DNA from: Thermohalobaculum sediminis
Lineage (GTDB): Bacteria > Pseudomonadota > Alphaproteobacteria > Rhodobacterales > Rhodobacteraceae
Assembly (NCBI RefSeq): GCF_023487995.1
Contig: NZ_JAMFKN010000006.1
Coordinates: forward strand, 124,001 to 188,000
Reading direction: 5' to 3'
Length of the DNA: 64,000 nt
Shown here: positions 29,959 to 38,000 of the stretch, piece by piece
Position numbering within the stretch: position 1 is the first letter of the stretch
Layout: each line of letters starts with the position of its first letter
Position numbers and translations under genes: made by a program
The notes under the pieces: generated by a model
Told to the model about the DNA's origin: nothing
The model's input: only the letters and a program-made list of their open reading frames with translations
Databases searched by the model: none

Positions 29959-30138
29959 TTCCTGGTGATCGCCGACGCCGAGGACGGCGACGCGGTGACG
30001 GCCGCGATGCTCGCCGCCTCGGCGGGCGGCGCCATCGCCCACGGCGCTACGCAGCGGGCCTGGACCGGCAAGGACTTCAAAAAGATCTGCGAGAAGGCGG
30101 CGAGCATCGCTGGCGCCTACCGGGCTCCCGGCAAGTAG
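29959..30138 (+). pseudogene. GYD-domain protein, C-terminal half (interrupted)
   Basis: Continues the GYD fold from FLVIADAEDGDAVTAAML to the stop after YRAPGK, with host-like high GC and codon use. It is open to a GTG at 29830 inside the insert, which would give a 102-residue hybrid protein whose first 42 residues are insert-encoded. No ribosome site supports that start. Together with 29232-29384 it rebuilds an ordinary GYD protein of about 110 residues, which is why both parts are called one broken gene. Confidence 0.75.
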
Positions 30139-30207
30139 GCGGACGCCGTTCCGCGCAAAGCACGGACGCGCGCCGGCCGGCAGCGCGGCGCGCCTATGCG
30201 CGCGCCG

Positions 30208-32508
30208 CTACGCGGCGGTCCGGCGTGCCGCCGTCTGCAATGCCTGCCACAGCTTCAGCGGGGTGTAGGGCGTCTCCAGCGGCTCTCGGTATCCCGCCCG
30301 CCACAGCGCGTCGAGCACGGCGAGCGCGGAGGCCGGGATGCCGCCGACCGAGCCGGACTCGCCGCAGCCCTTGACGCCCAGCGGGTTCGTCCTCGCCGGC
30401 ACCTCCTCGAAGGCGAGGTCGAACATCGGCACGTCGGCGGCGCGCGGCAGGCAATAGTCCATGAAGCTGCCGTTGAGCGGCTGCCCGGTCTCGGGGTCCC
30501 AGCGGGCCTCCTCGCCGATCACCTGGCCGATGCCCTGCACGATCCCGCCGTGCACCTGCCCGGCGACGAGGGCGGGGTTCACCAGCCGCCCGAAGTCGTC
30601 GACGATGGTGTAGCGCAGGATCTCGAGCGCGCCGGTCTCGGTGTCGATCTCGACCTCGCAGACATGCGCGCCGTTCGGGAAGGTCGAGCTCGACTCGACC
30701 TTGACCTGCCCCGCCGCGGCAATGCCGTCCGAGCCAGCCGCAAGCTCGGCGAGCGACACGGACAGGTCGGTGCCCGCGACGCGGAAGACGCCGCCCTCGC
30801 CCGGCAGGAACTCGAGATCGGCCGCGGACGCCTCGAGCCGGTCGGCCGCCATCTCCCGCGCCTTGTCCACCAGATCGTCCGAACCGGCGATCAGCGCCTG
30901 GCTCGCCATGATGAGCGAGCGCGAGCCCCCCGTGCCGCCGCCCGAGGGCAGGGCATCCGAGTCGCCCGGCATGACCCGGATCGCGTCGAGCGGCAGCCCG
31001 AGCCGCTCATGCGCGATCTGTGCCCATGACGTCTCGTGGCCCTGGCCCGATGACTGGGTGCCGACCCAGATGCGCAGGACGCCCGACGCATCGAGCTCCA
31101 TGCGCGCGTTCTCGCTGGGCTGGCCGCCGGTGCGCTCGAAGTAGTAGGCGACGCCGATGCCGCGGCACCGGCCGCGCATGCGCGCCTCGGCCGCGCGGGC
31201 TTCGAAGGTGTCGTAATCGGCGGCTTCGGTGGCGCGGGAAAGCACGGTATGGGTGTCCAGGCTGTCGAACACGAAGCCGCCCGCAGAGCGGTGCGGCACG
31301 CGGTCGGGCGTGAGCAGGTTGCGCCGGCGCAGCTCGACCCGGTCGATGCCGAGCTGGCGGGCCGCGGCCTCCATCAGCCGCTCGGTCGCGTAGATCGTCT
31401 CGGGCCGCCCCGCGCCACGGTAGGCGTCGGTCGGCGGGGTGTTGAGGAAGGCGCCGCGGACCTCGGCGTGGATTGCGCCGACGTCGTACATGCCGCCCAG
31501 CAGCGCCGCGGAAAAGGCCGTATGCACCCCCGCGCCATAGCTCGAATAATAGGCGCCGAGCCCCGAGACGGTGCGCATGCGCATGGCGAGACAGCGGCCG
31601 TCGGCGTCGAACGCGCCTTCGACGGTGCCGCGCATGTCGCGCCCCTGTGCGTCGGACAGGAAGCTCTCGGACCGCGAGCCGATCCACTTGACGGGCCGGC
31701 CCAGGTCGGCCGCGGCCAGCGCGCAGAGGCCGTATTCGGGGTGATCCATAAGCTTCATGCCGAAGGCGCCGCCGACATCGCCGACATGGACGCGCACCCG
31801 GTCGGCCGCCACGCCCAGAGCCCTCGCGACCTTCGCCCGCATGCCGTGAGCGCCCTGGCTGCCCAGCCAGGCCTCCCACCGGCCGGTTTCGGCGTCGTGG
31901 CGGACATTGATCGCGCGCGGCTCGAGCGAGTTGACGACGATGCGCTGGTTCAGCACCGGGGTCGAGACGATGTGCCGGGCGCGCGCGAAGGCCTCCGCTG
32001 TCGCCTCGGCGTCGCCGCAGGACCAGGTGTAGGCCAGGTTCCCGGGCGCCTCTGCATGGAGCTGCGGGGCGCCGGGCGCGAGTGCCTCATCGGGATCGAC
32101 CACCACGGGAAGCTCGTCGAGCTCGATTTCTGCAAGCTCGGCGGCGTCCTCGGCGGCGGCGCGGCTCTCGGCGACGACGAAGGCGATCGGCTGACCGACG
32201 AAGCGCACCATGCCCTCGGCCAGATGCGGCAGGACCACTGGCGCGGGGGTGGGGGAGAGGGGAAACTCGTTCGCCAGAGGCGCCAGCCGTCCCGCGATCT
32301 CGGCATGCGTCCAGGCAAGCATCACGCCCGGTGCCTCGCGTACGGAGGAGATGTCGATTCTCGTTATTCTTCCGTACGCTACCTGACTTCTCAGAACGAA
32401 GGCGTGAAGCTGGCTGGGAAGGTTGAGATCGTCCACATAGGACCCTTTTCCGGTCAACAGCCGGGTGTCCTCGAGCCGCCTCACCGGCTGGCCGATGCCG
32501 AATTTCAT
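30208..32508 (-). CDS. Xanthine dehydrogenase/aldehyde oxidase-family Mo-binding large subunit (orphan, form II type)
   Basis: 766 residues. Large subunit of the molybdenum hydroxylase family (CoxL/XdhB-like). The active-site loop reads AYRGAGRPE, the form II signature, not the AYxCSFR of true CO dehydrogenase. The molybdopterin-cytosine-dinucleotide-binding GQGHETSWAQ and the catalytic Glu in KGCGESGSVGG are present. Form II enzymes oxidise aldehydes or N-heterocycles; the substrate is unknown. No FAD or [2Fe-2S] subunit is adjacent, so partner subunits must come from elsewhere, possibly the cox operon at 54-58 kb. Start 32508 was chosen for its GAGGA ribosome site; ATG 32520 has none. Codons near 32345-32390 are unusually AT-rich (AGA, ATA, GTA, AGT). 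Confidence 0.93.
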   Translation of the reverse strand: MKFGIGQPVRRLEDTRLLTGKGSYVDDLNLPSQLHAFVLRSQVAYGRITRIDISSVREAPGVMLAWTHAEIAGRLAPLANEFPLSPTPAPVVLPHLAEGMVRFVGQPIAFVVAESRAAAEDAAELAEIELDELPVVVDPDEALAPGAPQLHAEAPGNLAYTWSCGDAEATAEAFARARHIVSTPVLNQRIVVNSLEPRAINVRHDAETGRWEAWLGSQGAHGMRAKVARALGVAADRVRVHVGDVGGAFGMKLMDHPEYGLCALAAADLGRPVKWIGSRSESFLSDAQGRDMRGTVEGAFDADGRCLAMRMRTVSGLGAYYSSYGAGVHTAFSAALLGGMYDVGAIHAEVRGAFLNTPPTDAYRGAGRPETIYATERLMEAAARQLGIDRVELRRRNLLTPDRVPHRSAGGFVFDSLDTHTVLSRATEAADYDTFEARAAEARMRGRCRGIGVAYYFERTGGQPSENARMELDASGVLRIWVGTQSSGQGHETSWAQIAHERLGLPLDAIRVMPGDSDALPSGGGTGGSRSLIMASQALIAGSDDLVDKAREMAADRLEASAADLEFLPGEGGVFRVAGTDLSVSLAELAAGSDGIAAAGQVKVESSSTFPNGAHVCEVEIDTETGALEILRYTIVDDFGRLVNPALVAGQVHGGIVQGIGQVIGEEARWDPETGQPLNGSFMDYCLPRAADVPMFDLAFEEVPARTNPLGVKGCGESGSVGGIPASALAVLDALWRAGYREPLETPYTPLKLWQALQTAARRTAA

Positions 32509-32685
32509 GACTGTCCTCATGTAAAGTTTTATGGCACAGTAACCGCGGGGACGAGTGCGTCAAGCCACGTGGTTGTGGCATTTTCGCAGCTGAGATGCGA
32601 GGTTCAGTTAGAGTTTCAACTGCGTGTTTTCGCTCGCAAATCCGGTTTGGTAGAGTGAGCGGAGCGAATCAGGGGTGGTTACGCA

Positions 32686-34983
32686 GTGTTTAAAGACGAC
32701 AGGATGATCTCGGTCCTGAGCGGGATCGTGCTGATGCTCGCCATCGGCACGCTCGTCCAGCGCGGCGATGTGGTCGCCGAGTTCTTCGCGGGCGAGCCCG
32801 AGCCGACCGTGCTGGTCAAGGATGTCGTCACCGTCGATGCCGACACCCTGACGCGCATCGATGTCCTCGCCAACGATACCGGCCTTAAGGACCGCGTCGG
32901 CCAGAAGCTGGTGGTTCTGGCCCAGCCCGAATGCGGCCGCGTCTTCGTGCAGGAGGGCGCGCTGCAATATCTGGGCGAGCGGCGCTGCCTCGCGACGCAG
33001 CGTGTGCTCTATGGCCTCGCGGGCGTCGACATCAAGGAGTCGGGCGAGGTCGCCATCACCGTTCGGGGCACGACGCCCCAGCCCGAAGCCGGGGACAAGG
33101 TCGCGGCACTGCGCGACGCCCCGACGCCCACGCCCGCAATCCCCACGCCCGCAACCCCCACGCCCGCAACCCCCACGCCCGCAACCCCCACGCCCGCAAC
33201 CCCCACGCCCGCGACTCCGGCGCCCTCTGTCTCGCGCGACCCGGCGCCCGCGACCTCGGCCCCGGCCGGGCTGGCGCGCGAACCCGCGCCGACCCGTCCC
33301 AGCCTGGGCTCGCAGGGGCTGGGGCGCGCATCGGGCGGGGCCGGTGCCGGCGATGCGCCGGCCGTTCCGGGCGTTGCCGGTGCTGGGACACCGGCGCCGG
33401 CTCCCGCGCCCGGCGTGCGCGCGCCATCGGCTCCCGACCTTGCGGCCGCACCTGCATCGCCGACCCTGCCGCGCGATGCGTTGCCCTCGGTGGCCGTCGA
33501 GAGCGGCTTGCCCGCGGCGGTGCCGTCCACGGCGCAGCCACAACTTGCCCTGCGCGCGCCGGCGAACCCCCTGCCGCCCGTCGCGGCGCCGACCACCAGA
33601 ACCGGCAATGCCACGAGTTCCGCCGTACCGGCGGCTCCGTCCGCCCCGACCGGAGCGGGCGTGGCCGCACCGGCTTCACCCGCGGCCCCGGCGCTCGCCG
33701 CGCTGTCCGAGCCGTCGGTTCCCGACATGCCCGGCACCCTCGGCGCGGGTCTCGAATCGCCCCTGATCGTGGCGGGGTCATCGCTCGCGGGCATCGGCGG
33801 GGCTTCGAGCGCTGAAGCGCCCGGGCGTCAGGCTCCCGGCGGCTTGGGCGAGGGTGTCGCGACCATCGCGCTCGCTCGCGTCGAGGTTCCCGATGCCGTG
33901 GCGGCCCCGGCCGCCGCCGAGGCGCGGGATCTCGCGGTGGATCAGGCGACGCGCGACAGCACGCTGAGCGCGCCGCGCCTCGCGCCGGAGATCGATGCGA
34001 CCGACGGGCAGCAGATCACCATGTTGGAGCCCTCGACGGGCCTCGGCGAGATCCTCACCTTCGGCGATCCGCTCACGCTCAGGCCGATCGACACGTCCCT
34101 GCCGACGCTTGCGACGCCGACCGAGACGGCGGGGTCCTCGACCCCCGACCTGCGCAACGCGGCGGTCGAGCCGTCCGGCGCGAACCTGCCTGCCGCCGCG
34201 CCGACCGCCCAACCCGGCGCGCTGCCGGAGCCGGAGCGCGTGGCGGCGCTGCCGCGCGTCGACCAGACCTGCGCGGTGCCGCCGTCGATTACGCTCGACA
34301 TCCGCCCCGCGGGCGAGACCGAACTGGTGATCACCTCGCCCTGCCATGCCGATTCGATCGCGCAGCTCTCGTACGAGGGAATCGATCTTGGCATCCGCAT
34401 CGATCGCGGCGGCCAGGGGGCGATCTCGGTGCTCGGCTTCCGCAGCTCGGCCGACGCGGTGCTGGCCTTCGCTGATGGAGAGACGCTCGAGTTCAGCCTG
34501 CCCTTCACTGGCACCGACCGGATCGAGCGCGTGGCGCTGACCTGGGACGCGCCGGTGCTGCTCGAGCTGCACGCGATGGAATTCGGCGCATCGCCGGGTG
34601 CCGCGGGGCACATCAACCCCGCCAATCCGGGCGATTTCCGCGAGGTTCGCCGTCGCGGTGGCGGATATCTGGCCAGCTATGCACCGGTCGAGGGCGTCGG
34701 GCAGAGCGTTCAGATCTATTCTCACTGGCTGCGTCGGGGTGGCGCGGCCGGAGTGGTGAAACTGTATATCGACTTCGCGAGCCGGCATCGCGAGCATCAG
34801 GAAGGAACGTGCGGCAATGGCCCGCTCTCGCGGCCCGCCTTCACGATCATCCGCTCGTCGCGCGGCCGGATCGAGATGCCGGTCAGCCGGCGGCTTGCCT
34901 CGATCGAGTGCGAGACCGTCGACGCCATGCAGAATCACCTGATCGAAGCAGCCGTGCGCGACATCATCATCTCGCAGCGCTGA
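32686..34983 (+). CDS. Membrane-anchored Ig-like, Pro/Ala-rich envelope protein
   Basis: 765 residues from GTG 32686 (ATG 32704 is possible). Domains in order: one N-terminal membrane segment (SVLSGIVLMLAIGTLV, about 9-24); a bacterial Ig-like domain with the VDADTLTRIDVLANDTG pattern (about 48-130); a 300-residue Pro/Ala/Thr linker beginning with six PTPAT-type repeats; and a C-terminal globular beta-rich domain (about 525-765) with paired cysteines (C527, C546 and two more near the end). The topology suggests an inner-membrane anchor with a long periplasm-spanning arm. The next gene, a PstS-like/OmpA fusion that should grip peptidoglycan, follows 53 bp later on the same strand, so the two probably work together. 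Function is unknown. Confidence 0.82.
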   Translation: MFKDDRMISVLSGIVLMLAIGTLVQRGDVVAEFFAGEPEPTVLVKDVVTVDADTLTRIDVLANDTGLKDRVGQKLVVLAQPECGRVFVQEGALQYLGERRCLATQRVLYGLAGVDIKESGEVAITVRGTTPQPEAGDKVAALRDAPTPTPAIPTPATPTPATPTPATPTPATPTPATPAPSVSRDPAPATSAPAGLAREPAPTRPSLGSQGLGRASGGAGAGDAPAVPGVAGAGTPAPAPAPGVRAPSAPDLAAAPASPTLPRDALPSVAVESGLPAAVPSTAQPQLALRAPANPLPPVAAPTTRTGNATSSAVPAAPSAPTGAGVAAPASPAAPALAALSEPSVPDMPGTLGAGLESPLIVAGSSLAGIGGASSAEAPGRQAPGGLGEGVATIALARVEVPDAVAAPAAAEARDLAVDQATRDSTLSAPRLAPEIDATDGQQITMLEPSTGLGEILTFGDPLTLRPIDTSLPTLATPTETAGSSTPDLRNAAVEPSGANLPAAAPTAQPGALPEPERVAALPRVDQTCAVPPSITLDIRPAGETELVITSPCHADSIAQLSYEGIDLGIRIDRGGQGAISVLGFRSSADAVLAFADGETLEFSLPFTGTDRIERVALTWDAPVLLELHAMEFGASPGAAGHINPANPGDFREVRRRGGGYLASYAPVEGVGQSVQIYSHWLRRGGAAGVVKLYIDFASRHREHQEGTCGNGPLSRPAFTIIRSSRGRIEMPVSRRLASIECETVDAMQNHLIEAAVRDIIISQR
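33127..33216 (+). repeat. 15-bp tandem repeat x 6 encoding PTPAT units
   Basis: Six head-to-tail copies of CCCACGCCCGCAACC, nearly identical at the DNA level, inside the Pro-rich linker. Near-perfect DNA identity points to recent slippage, so the linker length is likely to vary between strains. Confidence 0.9.
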
Positions 34984-35036
34984 GGCGCGGCGGACGAAGG
35001 GGCGTGCGGCCAAGGGAGCCGAGGACGGGGGAACCG

Positions 35037-36629
35037 ATGAAGAAGACGATGATGAGGCTTGCCGCGACCGTTGCGGCGCTCGGCTGCCTTGCGGCGGGCG
35101 TGCCCGACGGGGCCCTGGCGCAGCAACGCCCGGTGGTGACGCTGAAGTCGCTCGACGGCTTCACGCAGCTGCGCGGCGAGCTGGTCGATTTCGACGGCTC
35201 CACCTACACGATCTCGACGCCGCTCGGTACCCTGCAGGTCGACGCGCTGCAGGTCCGCTGCGAGGGCGATCAGTGCCCCAAGGACGAGATGTTCGGCGCG
35301 GCATTCGCCATCGCCGGCTCGCGCACGATGGGTGACACACTGATGCCGGCGCTGATCGAGGGGTATGCCTTCTCGCTGGACGCCGACATGGAGAACGAGC
35401 TCGGCGGCGTCGAGAACGAGAGCGTCCTTCGCATCAAGGCGGCCGACGGGCGCGAGATGGCGGCGATCGACCTGAGGTCCCATGGCTCGAACGAGGCGTT
35501 CCAGTCGATCGCGACCAATGCGGCCTCGATCGCGATGTCGTCGCGTGTGGCGCGCGACGCCGAGGTGGCGTCCCTCGCCGCCGCGGGGATTGCGGACCCC
35601 CGCGACGGGGCGGGCGAGCATATCGTCGCGCTCGATGCGCTTACGATCCTCGTCCATCCCGACAACCCGATGCAGTCGCTGAGCACGGCCGACATTGCGG
35701 CGATCTTCGGCGGCGATGTCACCAACTGGTCCGAGGTGGGCGGCCCCGACCTGCCGATCACGGTGAATGCGCCGGCCGACAGCAGCGGGACGCTCGACAC
35801 CTTCAACCTGCTGGTTCTCCGGCCCGAAGGCTACGCCGTCGGCGCCGCGGCGCGCCGCTTCGACGACGACGCGGCACTCTCGGATGCCGTGTCGGCGGAC
35901 CCGGGCGGCATCGGCATCAGCAGCCTCGCGTTCAGCCGGGCGGCACGGGTGCTCGCGGTCCGTCAGGAATGCGGCATCATCTCGACCCCCGACAGCTTCT
36001 CGATCAAGACCGAGGAATATCCGCTGGTCCGGCGTCTCTACCTCTACGAGAACCCGCAGAACCTTCCCGCGCATGCGCGTAACCTGATCCGCTTCGCCAA
36101 GTCGGACGATGCGCAGGCGATCATCGAGGATGCGGGCTTCGTGAGCCTCGCGACCGAGCGGCGCAAGCTCGCCGACGAGGGGGAGCGCATCCTGCACTCG
36201 ATCGCCTCGGACGAGGAGTTCTCGCTGCCCCTCATGCGCGAGATGATCGCCCAGTTGCGCGACGCGCAGCGCCTGAGCTTCGCCTTCCGCTTCACGCCGG
36301 GCTCCAGCCGGCTCGACGCGAAGTCGCTGGCGGACGTCAAGCGGCTCGCGGACATGATCGCTCGCGGCGAGTTCGCCGGGCGCGAGGTGCTGCTGGTGGG
36401 CTTCACCGACGCGATCGGGCAGTTCGACCTGAACCGCGGCCTCGCCGAGCGGCGCGCGCAGGGGGTGCTCGAGGAAATCGCGCTCGCGGCGGGGCCGGCG
36501 GCGCTTGCGACCACGCGCGTCACGGTCCAGGGCTATGGCGAGCTCACGCCCGTCGGCTGCAACGAGACCTTCCAGGGCCGCTTCGCCAACCGCCGCGTCG
36601 AGGTCTGGGTCCGCGACCAGCGCGGCTGA
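35037..36629 (+). CDS. PstS-like substrate-binding domain fused to OmpA peptidoglycan-binding domain
   Basis: 530 residues. A Sec signal peptide (MKKTMMRLAATVAALGCLAAGVPDGALA-QQ, cleavage about residue 28) comes first. The region at about 85-370 resembles phosphate-type periplasmic binding proteins: GSRTMGDTLMPALIEGY near the start, LTILVHPDNPMQSLSTADIAAIFGGDVTNWSEVGG in the middle. A C-terminal OmpA-like domain (about 415-528) has FTPGSSRLDAKSLADVKRLA, NRGLAERRAQGV and NRRVEVWVRD. It should sit in the periplasm, bound to peptidoglycan. No ABC permease or ATPase is nearby, so it is more likely a sensor, scavenger or structural protein than an uptake component. A strong terminator follows, so it is the last gene of a two-gene unit. 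Confidence 0.88.
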   Translation: MKKTMMRLAATVAALGCLAAGVPDGALAQQRPVVTLKSLDGFTQLRGELVDFDGSTYTISTPLGTLQVDALQVRCEGDQCPKDEMFGAAFAIAGSRTMGDTLMPALIEGYAFSLDADMENELGGVENESVLRIKAADGREMAAIDLRSHGSNEAFQSIATNAASIAMSSRVARDAEVASLAAAGIADPRDGAGEHIVALDALTILVHPDNPMQSLSTADIAAIFGGDVTNWSEVGGPDLPITVNAPADSSGTLDTFNLLVLRPEGYAVGAAARRFDDDAALSDAVSADPGGIGISSLAFSRAARVLAVRQECGIISTPDSFSIKTEEYPLVRRLYLYENPQNLPAHARNLIRFAKSDDAQAIIEDAGFVSLATERRKLADEGERILHSIASDEEFSLPLMREMIAQLRDAQRLSFAFRFTPGSSRLDAKSLADVKRLADMIARGEFAGREVLLVGFTDAIGQFDLNRGLAERRAQGVLEEIALAAGPAALATTRVTVQGYGELTPVGCNETFQGRFANRRVEVWVRDQRG

Positions 36630-36652
36630 CCGCACGCGACTGCGTCATCATG

Positions 36653-36685
36653 CGGCCCCGCGCAGCCTTGCGCGGGGCCGTTTTC
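36653..36685 (+). terminator. Rho-independent terminator after the OmpA fusion gene
   Basis: A perfect 12-bp stem (36653-36664 with 36669-36680) around GCCT, followed by TTTTCC. It separates the envelope module from the thiolase gene. Confidence 0.88.
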
Positions 36686-36729
36686 CGTTGATGATGGCGC
36701 GAAGCAAGCAACAACTGGGAGATGCCGCC

Positions 36730-37914
36730 ATGCCTCGTGACGTCGTGATCCTCGACGGCGCCCGCACTGCGATCGGAACCTTTGGCGGAGCGCTCGCCGG
36801 AATTGCGCCGACCGAAACCGCAAGGATCGCCGCGTCCGCCGCGCTCGAGCGCGCGGGCGTCGAGGGGGGCGAGATCGGCCATGTGGTCTTCGGCCACGTC
36901 ATCAATACCGAGCCGCGCGACATGTATCTGAGCCGCGTCGCCGCCATCGGCGCGGGCATTCCCGACACCACGCCGGCGATGAACGTGAACCGGCTCTGCG
37001 GCTCGGGTGCGCAGGCGATTGTCTCGGCGGCGCAGGCGATCCAGTTGGGCGATGCCGATTTCGCGCTGGCGGGCGGGGCGGAAGCGATGTCGCGCAGCCC
37101 GCACGCGATGCAGGTCGCGCGCACCGGCCAGAAGATGGGCGACGCCACCATGGTCGACATGATGATCGGCGCGCTCAACTGCCCCTTCGGCACCGGTCAC
37201 ATGGGCGTCACCGCGGAGAATGTCGCCGCCGAGCACCAGATCAGCCGCGCCGAGCAGGACGCCTTCGCGCTCGAGAGCCAGCGTCGCGCCGGCGTCGCGA
37301 TCGGGGAGGGGCGCTTCAAGGGCCAGATCGTCCCCGTCACCGTCAGGACCCGCAAGGGCGAGGTCGTGTTCGACACCGACGAGCACCCCAAGCCCGCCAC
37401 GACGGCCGAGGATCTCGCCAAGCTGCGCGCGGCCTTCCGGAAGGACGGAACCGTCACCGCTGGCAATGCCTCGGGCATCAATGACGGCGCGGCCGCGGTC
37501 GTGCTGGCCGACGCCGAGACGGCGGCGCAGCGCGGCCTCAAGCCCCGGGCGCGGCTGCTGGGCTACGCCCATGCCGGCGTGCGGCCCGAGGTGATGGGGC
37601 TGGGCCCGATCCCTGCGGTGTCGAAGCTTCTGGAAAAGCTGGGGCTCTCGGCCGGCGACTTCGACGTGATCGAGAGCAATGAGGCCTTCGCGGCCCAGGC
37701 CTGCGCGGTCAACAAGGGTCTGGGCCTCGACACGGCCCGGGTCAACCCGAACGGCGGCGCCATCGCGCTTGGCCATCCCATCGGGGCGACAGGGGCGATC
37801 ATCACGCTCAAGTGCCTGGCCGAACTCGAGCGCATCGGAGGCCGCCGCGGGCTCGTGACCATGTGCATTGGCGGCGGGCAGGGCATCGCCCTCGCCGTCG
37901 AGCGGATCGGCTGA
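36730..37914 (+). CDS. bktB: Beta-ketothiolase (acetyl-CoA C-acyltransferase, BktB-like)
   Basis: 394 residues. The thiolase catalytic triad is present: C90 in NRLCGSGAQA, H349 in GHPIGATGA and C379 in CIGGGQG. Stretches FGHVINTEPRDMYLSRV and HMGVTAENVA match the BktB type of Cupriavidus better than PhaA, suggesting broad chain-length use, such as condensing acetyl-CoA with propionyl-CoA or cleaving medium 3-ketoacyl-CoAs. It is a single gene between terminators. GGGAG precedes the ATG. No phaB or phaC is adjacent. Confidence 0.92.
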   Translation: MPRDVVILDGARTAIGTFGGALAGIAPTETARIAASAALERAGVEGGEIGHVVFGHVINTEPRDMYLSRVAAIGAGIPDTTPAMNVNRLCGSGAQAIVSAAQAIQLGDADFALAGGAEAMSRSPHAMQVARTGQKMGDATMVDMMIGALNCPFGTGHMGVTAENVAAEHQISRAEQDAFALESQRRAGVAIGEGRFKGQIVPVTVRTRKGEVVFDTDEHPKPATTAEDLAKLRAAFRKDGTVTAGNASGINDGAAAVVLADAETAAQRGLKPRARLLGYAHAGVRPEVMGLGPIPAVSKLLEKLGLSAGDFDVIESNEAFAAQACAVNKGLGLDTARVNPNGGAIALGHPIGATGAIITLKCLAELERIGGRRGLVTMCIGGGQGIALAVERIG

Positions 37915-37922
37915 GGCGGGGC

Positions 37923-37993
37923 CCGTCAGGTCCCGCGAGGGGCCTGACGGCGCGCCGGATGGCGGCGGGCTTGTCCCGCCCCTCCGGCGCGCC
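37923..37993. terminator. Two hairpins between convergent bktB and metG
   Basis: Hairpin 1 is CCGTCAGG at 37923-37930 with CCTGACGG at 37943-37950. Hairpin 2 is GGCGCGCCGGA at 37949-37959 with its exact inverse at 37983-37993, plus an inner GGCGGG/CCCGCC stem. The two overlap by 2 bp, so one may form at a time. They probably act as a bidirectional terminator without a T-run. Confidence 0.6.
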
Positions 37994-38000
37994 CTCTGGA

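Noticed and set aside
29830-30138. Independent gene starting with GTG inside the insert
   Set aside because: No ribosome site, and only the GYD-derived part after 29959 looks coding.
33127-33216. Possible CRISPR or VNTR outside genes
   Set aside because: The repeat is in frame and encodes the Pro-rich linker.
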